This document shows positions 6,896 to 14,755 of a stretch of DNA of 17,195 bases, one piece after another (the stretch's first letter is position 1; every line of letters starts with the position of its first letter). This DNA comes from CAVPGH01 sp046726955 (GTDB taxonomy: Bacteria > Acidobacteriota > Vicinamibacteria > Fen-336): assembly GCA_046726955.1 (NCBI GenBank), contig JBKPBQ010000355.1, positions 1 through 17,195 of the forward strand, given 5' to 3'. The translations under genes were made by a program, and so were the position numbers. The notes beneath the pieces were generated by a model. The model did no database searches, was not told where the DNA came from, and saw only the letters and a list, made by a program, of their open reading frames with translations.

Positions 6896-8623
6896 TTGTC
6901 CGGTGACCTCAAGACGGTCGCTTCCGTCGACTACGCCGTCATCGCCGTCTACATGCTGCTGATGCTCGGCATCGGCTTCTACGCCATGCGGTTCAATCGC
7001 GGTGCGTCCGACTACTTCCGCGGGGGCAATCGGATCCACTGGCTGGCCGCCGGCCTGTCTTCCTTCATGAGCGGCTTCTCGGCCTGGACGTTCACGGGCG
7101 CGGCCGGCCTCGCCTACAAGAACGGGCTCGTCACGATCCTCCTCTACTTCGGCAACGCGCTGACGTTCCTCCTCGGCTACTGGGTGTTCGCCGTCCGCTG
7201 GCGGCGCGCGCGCATCTCCACGGTCATGGAGTACCTCGTGGACCGCTTCGACGAGCGCACGCGCCAGACCTTCTCGTGGAGCACGACTTTCTTCCACTTC
7301 TTCACGGGCGGCAGCACGCTCTACGGCCTCGCGCTCTTCGTGGCCCCCGCCTGCGGGTGGCCGCTGTCCTGGACGATCGTGGGCTCGGGAGCCGTCATCC
7401 TCGCCTACTGCGTGATCGGCGGCCTCTGGGCGGTCGTGATCACGGACTTCCTGCAGGCGGCGATCCTGCTGCCCTTCACGCTGATCATGGCCGGGGCCGC
7501 CCTCGTCCGCGTGGGGGGGCTCTCCGGCCTCGTCGCCACGCTCCCTCCGGAACTCACGTCCTGGAAGCTCGAGGCCGGCTTCGGCTGGACGTACGTGATG
7601 TGCTGGACCGTGATGGTGAGCTTCGGCTACAACACCTCGGCCATGGCCCAGCGCTACTTCAGCGTGGACGACGAGCGCTCGGCGAAGAAGGTGGCCGCTC
7701 TCTGCTGCGGGCTGTTCGTCCTCGGCGCCTCCATCTGGTTCCTGCCCCCGCTCGCGATGCGCGCCCTCCACCCGGACCTCCGGGGCGTCTGGCCCGGCCT
7801 CTCCAACCCCCACGAGTCGTCGTACGCGCTGGCCGCGCTCACCCTCCTGCCCCCCGGGCTCGTGGGCATCATGCTCGCCGCGATGTTCAGCTCCACGATG
7901 TCGAGCATCTCGGGCCTGCTCAACCTGCACGCGAGCATCATCGCGAGGGACATCCTCCCCGCTCTCTCGCCGCGGTGGGCGAGCAAGTCAGACAGCCTGG
8001 GCGTGGGGTGGGCGGCCACCCTGGGCGTGGGCACGGTCATCACGCTCGTCGCCCTCGTGATGGCGAAGAGCGGCCGGTCTGTCTTCAGCGTGCTCGTGGA
8101 GTTCAACACCGTCATGTCGCTGGCCTACGGGCCGCCCGCGCTCCTCGGCCTCGTCGTGCGCCGGACGCCGCGCTGGTCCGGGCTCGCGACGTTCGCGGTC
8201 GGCCTCGTGCTCGGGACCTGGGTGAACTACTTCACGAGCCTGAACGGGGAAGGCAAGCTCATCGCCAGCGTCCTCACCGTCATCCCCGCGGCCACGATCG
8301 TGTTCCTCGCGTCGGCGTGGCTCGGCGGCGACGATCCGGCGCACGCGGCGCGGCGGGAGGGCCTCTTCCGAAGGCTCGACACGCCCATAGACGTGGCGCG
8401 TGAGCTCGGGGCGACGCCCGACCCTACGGCCGAGGTCTTCCGCTTCCTGAGCCGCTGCACGGCCGCGGTGGGCCTCGCGAGCCTCGTCTTCCTGCTGGTT
8501 GCCCCCGCCGACGAGCGGGGAATCGTCGTCGCCTACTCCGGCGTGACGCTCCTCCTCGCCGCCGGCCTCGCGCTCATCCGCGGGTCGCGCCGCCGGGCCG
8601 CCACTCTTCCGGAGCCCGCGTGA
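6896..8623 (+). CDS. Sodium:solute symporter family (SSS/SLC5) transporter
   Basis: A 575-residue polytopic inner-membrane protein that should import a sugar or organic acid together with Na+. About 13 hydrophobic segments are visible, beginning with DYAVIAVYMLLMLGIGFYAM. Family marks include the YFRGGNRIHWLAAGLS loop after the first helix (40-55), SGFSAWTFTGAAG (59-71), the VVITDFLQ signature (180-187), and the serine-rich helix GIMLAAMFSSTMSSISGLLN (324-343), whose hydroxyl residues form the second Na+ site in characterised members. Length matches the family. TTG 6896 is chosen because AGGAGA lies 5 bases upstream. The stop overlaps the next start (GTGA at 8620-8623). As first gene of an operon of extracytoplasmic sugar enzymes it is the likely uptake route for their products. 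The substrate is not predictable from sequence. Confidence 0.93.
   Translation: MSGDLKTVASVDYAVIAVYMLLMLGIGFYAMRFNRGASDYFRGGNRIHWLAAGLSSFMSGFSAWTFTGAAGLAYKNGLVTILLYFGNALTFLLGYWVFAVRWRRARISTVMEYLVDRFDERTRQTFSWSTTFFHFFTGGSTLYGLALFVAPACGWPLSWTIVGSGAVILAYCVIGGLWAVVITDFLQAAILLPFTLIMAGAALVRVGGLSGLVATLPPELTSWKLEAGFGWTYVMCWTVMVSFGYNTSAMAQRYFSVDDERSAKKVAALCCGLFVLGASIWFLPPLAMRALHPDLRGVWPGLSNPHESSYALAALTLLPPGLVGIMLAAMFSSTMSSISGLLNLHASIIARDILPALSPRWASKSDSLGVGWAATLGVGTVITLVALVMAKSGRSVFSVLVEFNTVMSLAYGPPALLGLVVRRTPRWSGLATFAVGLVLGTWVNYFTSLNGEGKLIASVLTVIPAATIVFLASAWLGGDDPAHAARREGLFRRLDTPIDVARELGATPDPTAEVFRFLSRCTAAVGLASLVFLLVAPADERGIVVAYSGVTLLLAAGLALIRGSRRRAATLPEPA
8611..8614 (+). promoter_or_regulatory. Ribosome binding site for the DUF4091 gene
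   Basis: GGAG inside the end of the symporter gene, 5 bases before GTG 8620. It supports the GTG start and coupled translation through the GTGA overlap. Confidence 0.5.
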
Positions 8624-10389
8624 GGCTGCGCGCGCTCGCGCTCGCTGCCTTCCTGCCCGCGCTCTCCGCCGAGGCGAGAGTGGTCGGCGTCTGGGCGGTG
8701 GGCGACGGCGAGAAGGTCGAGCGCGATGATCGCAAGAGTCCCTCGCGCGCGCGCAACGACGTCTGGAACGGCCGGACGGTTTCGCTCTTCGCCGCCCGCA
8801 ACGAGATCGTCGCCTTCCAGGTGATCGTCGAGGCCGACGCAGCGGGTATCACGTCGCTCTCCGCGGCGCTGCCGGAGCTTCTGTCCACCGAGGGACATCG
8901 GATCACTTACGCCCCTCCCGGCGCCGACCCGTCGAGCTTCGTGGGCCGCCCCATCCAGCTCTTCTCCGTCCACTACCTCGAGGTGACGCAGGAGACGAAG
9001 GCGGACTGGGCCTGGAGGCCGGGAAGCCGGGCGGCGCCGCACGATCCCCTCGGGTGGAAGCCCGTCGTGCTCGTGCCCGAGAACGCGCGCGCCGGCAAGG
9101 GAGGATTCCCCGTTAAGGTCGCCGCGGGACGGAACCAGTCGATCTGGGTCGAGATCTACGTCCGGCGCGACCTGCCGCCGGGGACTTACCGCGGGGAGAT
9201 CGCGATCACGGCCGACGGCCGGACGACGGGGGTCGGCGTCTCCCTCGAGGTGCTCGGCTTCACGCTTCCCGACGAGAACAGCCTGCGGGCGATGGTCTAC
9301 TACGAGCCGAGCCAGCCCGAGCTCTACCAGGGCCAGAACCTCGACGCCGTCTACCACCGCTTCGCTCACCGCCAGCGCATCGAGCTCGTCCACCGCTACG
9401 ACGAGGCCCGCGTGACGGCGAGCGCGGGCCGCTTCGACGGCCGCGACTTCACGGCGGCGAGCGGCTACGAGGGGCCCGGCGAGGGCATCGGCAACACCAT
9501 CGTGCCCGCGTCGTTCTACGGCCCGCCGCCCGACTACGAAGACCGGGCGAGTGCCTGGAAGGCGTCCGACGCCTGGATGAGCTTCCTCAACCGCGCGCTT
9601 CCGCGCGCCCTCACCTTCCTGTACCTCCCCGACGAGCCGTACCCGGCCGAGTACCCTCACGTCCGCGCGCTGGCGGAGAACGTCCACTCGAACCCGGGGC
9701 CGGGCGGAGCGCTGCCCGTCTTCGTGACCAAGGCGATCGTCCCCGAGCTGGAGGGATCGATCGACATCTGGTGCGTTCCCCCGCAGGCCTACGACATCGG
9801 TAAGGCGGCGGCCGAGCGCAACGCGGGCCGCCGGGTCTGGTTCTACAACGGCGGGCGGCCCCAGGGCCCGACGCTCGTGATCGACGGTCCCGCCACCGAG
9901 GCGCGCGTCGTGGCGTGGGCCGCGTTCAAGCACGACGCCGATCTCTACTTCTACTGGCACGGTGTCCACTGGCTGCACAACGCGCAGAAGCAGGGCGAGA
10001 GGCGGCAGAACGTCTGGAAGGACCCCATCACGTTCGACAACCGCGGCCAGCCCGGAAAGCCCGTGGAGGACCAGGGGTACCTGAACGGCGACGGCGTCCT
10101 CCTCTATCCCGGCCAGGAGAAGATCCACCCGGAGGAGGACCGCGGCATCGCCGGTCCCTGCGCGTCCGTCCAGCTCGCCAACCTGCGGCGGGGGCTGCAG
10201 GACCACTTGTACCTGACGCTGGCCCGCCGCGCCGGCCTGGACGCGCTCGTGAACGAGGCGCTCTCGACGGTCGTGCCGCGCGTCTTCTCCGACGCGGGGG
10301 AGACAGTGGGGTTCGCGGAGACGGCCGAGCCGTTCGAGGCCGCGCGGCGCAAGCTGGGACGGGCGCTCGCCGCCCAGGCAGGCCGGTGA
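8620..10389 (+). CDS. Secreted DUF4091 / GH123-like glycoside hydrolase
   Basis: A 589-residue exported protein starting at GTG 8620 with a short leader (MRLRALALAAFLPALSAEA). Residues about 45-215 form a beta-sandwich typical of the front of these proteins (SLFAARNEIVAFQVIVEA, LPPGTYRGEIAITADG, VLGFTLPDENSLRAMVYY). A barrel-like central region carries LTFLYLPDEP with the Asp-Glu pair D338-E339, matching the position of the catalytic Asp-Glu in GH123 N-acetylgalactosaminidases. The C-terminal DUF4091 signature is clear: YFYWHGVHWL, GDGVLLYPG (490-498) and LRRGLQDHLYLTLA (522-535). By analogy it would hydrolyse a beta-N-acetylhexosaminide by substrate-assisted catalysis, but most DUF4091 proteins are uncharacterised. 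Both ends overlap neighbours by 4 bases (GTGA), so it is translationally coupled within the operon. Confidence 0.85.
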   Translation: MRLRALALAAFLPALSAEARVVGVWAVGDGEKVERDDRKSPSRARNDVWNGRTVSLFAARNEIVAFQVIVEADAAGITSLSAALPELLSTEGHRITYAPPGADPSSFVGRPIQLFSVHYLEVTQETKADWAWRPGSRAAPHDPLGWKPVVLVPENARAGKGGFPVKVAAGRNQSIWVEIYVRRDLPPGTYRGEIAITADGRTTGVGVSLEVLGFTLPDENSLRAMVYYEPSQPELYQGQNLDAVYHRFAHRQRIELVHRYDEARVTASAGRFDGRDFTAASGYEGPGEGIGNTIVPASFYGPPPDYEDRASAWKASDAWMSFLNRALPRALTFLYLPDEPYPAEYPHVRALAENVHSNPGPGGALPVFVTKAIVPELEGSIDIWCVPPQAYDIGKAAAERNAGRRVWFYNGGRPQGPTLVIDGPATEARVVAWAAFKHDADLYFYWHGVHWLHNAQKQGERRQNVWKDPITFDNRGQPGKPVEDQGYLNGDGVLLYPGQEKIHPEEDRGIAGPCASVQLANLRRGLQDHLYLTLARRAGLDALVNEALSTVVPRVFSDAGETVGFAETAEPFEAARRKLGRALAAQAGR

Positions 10390-12737
10390 GCCGGTCGCGG
10401 CGAGCGTTTCTTTCCGTCGCCGTCGCTGCGCTTTCGCTCACGATTTTCCACGGCGCGACTCCCGCGTCCGCCGCTGCTCCGTCCCGGCCGCGGATGCTCG
10501 TCGCCGAAGGCGATTCGTGGAGCAGCCTCGCCGCGCTCAAGGCGAGGTACGCGGCGGGCGCCAGGCCCTCGGACGATCTTCCGGGCTGGGCGCTCTCCTA
10601 CCTGCTCACCGGCGACGAGTCCTTCGCGCGCAAGGCGCTCGCCGAGCTTCCGAGCACGGACGCGCGCCGGCTCAAGGGCTCGAACCTCTACATGCTCGTC
10701 CTCGCGCGCGCTCTCGCCTTCGACTGGCTCTACGGCTATCCCGGGTTCGACGCGGCGCTGAAGGAGAAGGTAGCCCGCGAGCTGGTGGACGGCGCCGCGA
10801 AGATGCTCGCCCGTCCGTCTCTCGACGATCCGCGCCAGGCCTCGTACCACAACCACACGGTCCGCGAGCTCGCGCTCGCCACCTTCGCGCTCACCGCGGT
10901 GGAAGGCGAGCCCTCGGTGGAGGCGCAAGCGGCGCCGCTTCGCGTCCAGGCAAGAGCCGCTCTCGACAACATCCTGGAGACGACTGAGCTCGTGGATCCC
11001 GAAGGCTCGTACCACGAGTCGATGGACTACATGCGGATCACCTGGGCCCCGCTCGCGCTCCTCGCTGAGCTCCGGCGCACCACGACGGGAGAGGACCCGG
11101 CGCGCCGCTACGGCGTCTTCCGCAACATGGGCCCGACCTACCTCTACAAGGTCCTGCCCGACGGCTCGACCGCCCGCGACGACGACAACGAGTACCCGCA
11201 CCTCGACGCCCTCGACAACGTCGTCCTCGGCTACGCGGTCCACCGCTTCAAGGACCCCTTCGCGGCCTGGGTGCTGCAGCAGCGCGCCTGGCTGCCGAAG
11301 GAGTGGGGGATTCCCGTCCTCGAGTTCCTCTGGAGCGACCCGACGGTTGCTCCCCGCGACCCGTCGAGCACGACCGAGGCCGAGCTGCCGCGAAGCCGGC
11401 TCTTCCCCGGCGTCGGCCACCTCGTGATGCGCAACGGCTTCGGGCCGGACGCGACCTGGATCGAGTTCGCGTGCGGGCCGTACTTCGCGAAGCACGACCA
11501 CCTCGACACGAACCACTTCGTCGTCTACCGGAAGGGCTACCTCGCGATCGAGGCGGGGGCCGACTACACGGACACCGAGAGCCCGCACTACCTGAACCAC
11601 TACCGCCGCACCGTCGCCCACAACACGATGCTCGTGTACCGGCCCGGAGAGCGATTTTTCTGGGGCGAGAACCTCTGGCCCGCGGCGAACGACGGCGGCC
11701 AGCGCATGGACTCGTCGCGCTTCTGGAACTCCGTGCGCAGCCTCGAGGACTTCCGCCGGACGCGCGACCTCTGGGACCGGGGACGGATCGAGGCCTACGA
11801 GACGCTCCCCGGGACGTACGTCTACGCTCGCGGCGACGGCACGCGCGCCTATCACCCGGACAAGGTCGAGACGTTCGTGCGGTCGCTTCTCTACCTGCCC
11901 GAGGGCGACGTGCTGTTCGTCTTCGACCGCGTGGTGAGCCGCGATCCCGCGTTCAAGAAGGTCTGGCTGCTTCACGCGGTGGGCGAGCCCAAGGTCGAGG
12001 GCGGAAGCGCGGGCCGCTCGATCGGGCAGGGCGGGACGAGCCATCGCGACGCGACCGCCTTCACCCTGGAGGACGGCGGAGGGCGGCTGCGGGTCCTGGC
12101 CCTCCTGCCCAAGGAGCGCGACGTCGTGGTGCGGGGCGGGCCCGGGTTCGAGTTCTGGACGCCGGGAGACGAGAAGGGCGGGGCCTGGGGATCCGGCCAG
12201 AACTGGCCCCTCGACCCTCCCGAAGGCGGCCCCCTGCCCGCCGATCCTTATCTAAAGAAGATGTGGCTGACCTTCTGGGGCGAGGACCTGAAGCGGCTCT
12301 CCCCGTCCAATCGCAAGGCCGTGGTGCCGGGAAGCTGGCGCGTCGAGGTCTCGCCGCAGGCGGCGGCGCGCGAGGACCTGTTCCTGCACGCGCTCGTGAT
12401 CGGCGACCGGGCGGCGCCGGTGAAACGCGTCGAGACGGTCGAAGGGTACGGTCTCGCGGGAGCCGTGGTCGACGGGGACGGAGCGATCCTCTTCGCGACC
12501 GGGCGGGCGGAAGGCGAGGCCGAGGCCACGATACCGGACGTGGCGAGCCGCTTCCTGCTCATCGCCGGCCTCGAGCCGAACGCCGCCTACTCGCTCCAGC
12601 TCACGTCCAGCTTCGCCCCGGGCGCGCCGGTCTGGCGGCAGGTGGAGTCCGCGAACGACGTCGGGCTCGTCTACGTGCCGTGGTCGCAGAAGGCGGGCCG
12701 CGTGCGCGTCGTCCGACAGCGAAAGGAAAGGCCATGA
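10386..12737 (+). CDS. Tat-exported heparinase II/III-family polysaccharide lyase
   Basis: A 783-residue protein predicted to cleave uronic-acid-containing polysaccharide by beta-elimination. GTG 10386 is chosen: it overlaps the previous stop and opens with a Tat leader (SRSRRAFLS, then a hydrophobic run to ATPASAAA). Residues about 40-310 are the alpha/alpha-toroid, with YHNHTVRELALA (154-165, candidate catalytic His and ligands) and GSYHESMDYM (207-216). The second half is the beta-sheet domain, with LVMRNGFGPDATWIEFACGP, the family motif HDHLDTNHFVVYRKG (370-384), and HYRRTVAHNTMLVY (405-418). These match heparinase II/III-type lyases (PL12/15/17/21-like), but the exact PL family and substrate (heparan, chondroitin, alginate or other) cannot be fixed by eye. 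The same frame stays open upstream to 9915; that extension overlaps the DUF4091 gene and is not coding. Confidence 0.87.
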   Translation: MSRSRRAFLSVAVAALSLTIFHGATPASAAAPSRPRMLVAEGDSWSSLAALKARYAAGARPSDDLPGWALSYLLTGDESFARKALAELPSTDARRLKGSNLYMLVLARALAFDWLYGYPGFDAALKEKVARELVDGAAKMLARPSLDDPRQASYHNHTVRELALATFALTAVEGEPSVEAQAAPLRVQARAALDNILETTELVDPEGSYHESMDYMRITWAPLALLAELRRTTTGEDPARRYGVFRNMGPTYLYKVLPDGSTARDDDNEYPHLDALDNVVLGYAVHRFKDPFAAWVLQQRAWLPKEWGIPVLEFLWSDPTVAPRDPSSTTEAELPRSRLFPGVGHLVMRNGFGPDATWIEFACGPYFAKHDHLDTNHFVVYRKGYLAIEAGADYTDTESPHYLNHYRRTVAHNTMLVYRPGERFFWGENLWPAANDGGQRMDSSRFWNSVRSLEDFRRTRDLWDRGRIEAYETLPGTYVYARGDGTRAYHPDKVETFVRSLLYLPEGDVLFVFDRVVSRDPAFKKVWLLHAVGEPKVEGGSAGRSIGQGGTSHRDATAFTLEDGGGRLRVLALLPKERDVVVRGGPGFEFWTPGDEKGGAWGSGQNWPLDPPEGGPLPADPYLKKMWLTFWGEDLKRLSPSNRKAVVPGSWRVEVSPQAAAREDLFLHALVIGDRAAPVKRVETVEGYGLAGAVVDGDGAILFATGRAEGEAEATIPDVASRFLLIAGLEPNAAYSLQLTSSFAPGAPVWRQVESANDVGLVYVPWSQKAGRVRVVRQRKERP
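12724..12731 (+). promoter_or_regulatory. Ribosome binding site for the unknown secreted protein
   Basis: AGGAAAGG just before ATG 12734, inside the end of the lyase gene. It decides the start within a frame that is open for more than 1.4 kb upstream. Confidence 0.55.
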
Positions 12738-13744
12738 CCGGGAAGAGACGGACCGCGATCCTCGTCGCGTGGGCGCTTCTCTCGCTGGCGGCGGCGCGGC
12801 CGCCGATGCCGAAGATCACGAAGCCCGTGATGTTCGACACGCCGGAGGCCGACGCGATCCTGGCCGCGCTCCAGGTCTTTCCCCCCGACAACCCGTGGAA
12901 CCAGGACATCTCGTCGCTCCCCGTGCACGCCGACTCGGCCGCGATCATCGCCGCCGTCGGCTCGGACGAGTCGCTCGAGTACAACCTCGACATGGGCTTC
13001 ATCATCGTGCCCGCGGACCAGAAGCGCGTGGAGGTGAAGCTCCTCGACTACCCGGACGAGTCCGATCCCGGCCCGTACCCGGTGCCCGATAACGCGCCCA
13101 TCGAGAACTGGCCGCTCGCCCGCAACGAGAACAGCCGGGCTCTTCCCAAGCCCGGCCAGACGCTCGAGCAGTTCCAGCGCGAGGCCGAGGGCGACCGCCA
13201 CATCATCCTGGTCGATCCCGGGAACGGCAAGATCCACGAATTCTGGCAGGCGAAGCGCACGGACGCGGGCTGGCAAGCTTCGAACGCGGCCACGTTCGAT
13301 CTGCGGACGGGGGCGCTCCGGCCCGAGCGCTGGACCTCCGGCGACGCCGCCGGTCTTCCCATCTTTCCCGCCGTCGCCCGCTACGACGAGTGCGCGCGCG
13401 GCCTCGTCGCTCACGCCATGCGCGTGACCGTCCAGCGCACGCGCCGGGCCTACGTCCTGCCCGCCACGCACTGGGCGAGCCCGCACCGCGAGAAGAACCT
13501 GCCGAGAATGGGGGAGCGGCTGCGGCTCCGGAAGGACTTCGACGTCTCCGGTTTCCCGCCGCACGCGAAGGCGATCCTCCTCGGCCTGCAGAAGTACGGG
13601 ATGTTCGTGGCCGACAACGGAAGCGACTGGCGGCTCTCGATCGCGCCCGACCGCCGGCTGGAAGGCCTGGAATCGCTCCACCGCGTGAAGGGCGCCGACT
13701 TCGAGGTCGTGGAGACCGGCGCGCGGTCGGTGTCGGGCGACTAG
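12734..13744 (+). CDS. Conserved secreted protein of unknown function
   Basis: A 336-residue protein with an N-terminal leader (KRRTAILVAWALLSLAAA). I recognise it only as a conserved unnamed family, with no assigned reaction. Distinct motif-like blocks are visible: NPWNQDISSLP (53-63), DYPDESDPGPYPVP (105-118), GDRHIILVD (153-161), ATFDLRTGALRPERWTSGDAAGLPIFP (186-212), ARYDE (215-219), AHAMRVTV (226-233), YVLPATHWAS (240-249) and KYGMFVADNGSDW (287-299). Conserved His, Asp, Glu and Trp inside these blocks suggest an enzyme or carbohydrate binder, but this is inference. The ATG overlaps the lyase stop (ATGA) and AGGAAAGG provides a good ribosome site. Its place between a lyase and an oxidoreductase suggests a role in handling the same polysaccharide outside the cytoplasm. 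Confidence 0.85.
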   Translation: MTGKRRTAILVAWALLSLAAARPPMPKITKPVMFDTPEADAILAALQVFPPDNPWNQDISSLPVHADSAAIIAAVGSDESLEYNLDMGFIIVPADQKRVEVKLLDYPDESDPGPYPVPDNAPIENWPLARNENSRALPKPGQTLEQFQREAEGDRHIILVDPGNGKIHEFWQAKRTDAGWQASNAATFDLRTGALRPERWTSGDAAGLPIFPAVARYDECARGLVAHAMRVTVQRTRRAYVLPATHWASPHREKNLPRMGERLRLRKDFDVSGFPPHAKAILLGLQKYGMFVADNGSDWRLSIAPDRRLEGLESLHRVKGADFEVVETGARSVSGD

Positions 13745-13750
13745 CGAGCC

Positions 13751-14755
13751 ATGAAGCTGTGCCTCGTCGGCTGCGGCGACCACGCGTGGAGCTCGCACGG
13801 CCCGGCGCAGGCGAAGTACGCCGCCGCGCACCCGGAGCTCGTCCTCGTCGGGTGCTGCGACACGGTGGAGGCGCGCGCCGAGGCGCACCGCGCGCGCTTC
13901 GGCTTCGCGCGCGCCTGGTTCGACATGGACGAGATGCTCGACGAGGAGCAGCCCGACGCGGTGGTGGTGGTCGTGCCGGAGACGGCGACCGTCGCGGTGG
14001 CCGAAGCAGTGTTGCGGCGCGGCCTGCCGCTTCTCGTGGAAAAGCCACCTGGACGCACGGCGGCCGAGGTGGACCGGCTCATCGCCGCCGCCGACCGCGG
14101 CCGCGACGGCCGGCCCGTCCCGCACCAGGTGGCGCTCAACCGCCGGTACGTCCCGCTCGTCGCGGAGCTCCGCCGGCGGCTCGACGCGCGCGGATCGTCG
14201 GCGGCGCCGATCCAGCACGTCCACTACGAGATGACGCGCGTCGACCGCCGCGATCGCGACTTCTCGATAACTGCGATCCACGGCATCGACGCCGTCCGCT
14301 ACCTCGCGGGGAGCGACTACGCGCACGTCCGCTTCCGCTACCGCGAGCTGCCCGAGCTGGGCGAAGGCGTCGCCAACGTCTTCATGGACGCGGTCATGAA
14401 CTCCGGCGCCACGGCCCACCTCGCCTTCTGTCCGGTGGCCGGCGTGAGCGTCGAGCGCGCGGCCGTGCACGCCCACGGCGAGACCTTCTTCCTGCACGTG
14501 CCGATGTGGGGGGCCTTCGACTCGCCGGGTCTCCTGCTCCACCTCCGGGACGGCCGGGTCGCGTCCCGCCTTACGGGCGACGAGCTCACCCCGGACGCGA
14601 AGCCCTTCGAGCTCGGCGGCTTCCTGGCCGAGCTCGCGGCATTCCTCGGCGCCCTCGCCCGCCGCGAGGCGCCCTCTCCCAGCCTCCGCGAGGCCCGCCA
14701 ATCCGTGGCCGTGGCCGAGCACATCCGCCTGAGGTCTTCCGAGTACGCGCCATGA
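13751..14755 (+). CDS. Gfo/Idh/MocA-family NAD(P)-dependent oxidoreductase
   Basis: A 334-residue cytoplasmic protein with no signal peptide. An N-terminal Rossmann fold (MKLCLVGCGDHAWSSHGPAQ, then VLVGCCD with the cofactor-ribose Asp at 37) is followed by VVVVPETATVAVAEAVLRRGLPLLVEKPPG, containing the family EKP motif (97-99), and by ITAIHGIDAVRYLAG (173-187), where His177 and Asp180 match the conserved catalytic HxxD. Length is normal. Family members oxidise, reduce or epimerise sugars and sugar derivatives with NAD(P), so it probably acts on the monosaccharide imported by the symporter. The usual glycine-rich GxGxxG loop is altered to GCGDHA, which can occur in the family. It starts 6 bases after the previous gene with only a weak GCGAG ribosome site, and its stop overlaps the next ATG (ATGA, 14752-14755). 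Confidence 0.92.
   Translation: MKLCLVGCGDHAWSSHGPAQAKYAAAHPELVLVGCCDTVEARAEAHRARFGFARAWFDMDEMLDEEQPDAVVVVVPETATVAVAEAVLRRGLPLLVEKPPGRTAAEVDRLIAAADRGRDGRPVPHQVALNRRYVPLVAELRRRLDARGSSAAPIQHVHYEMTRVDRRDRDFSITAIHGIDAVRYLAGSDYAHVRFRYRELPELGEGVANVFMDAVMNSGATAHLAFCPVAGVSVERAAVHAHGETFFLHVPMWGAFDSPGLLLHLRDGRVASRLTGDELTPDAKPFELGGFLAELAAFLGALARREAPSPSLREARQSVAVAEHIRLRSSEYAP

Noticed and set aside
10104..12044. Minus-strand open frame (646 codons) opposite the lyase gene
   Set aside because: GC-rich shadow with no recognisable motifs; the plus strand has a Tat leader and heparinase motifs.
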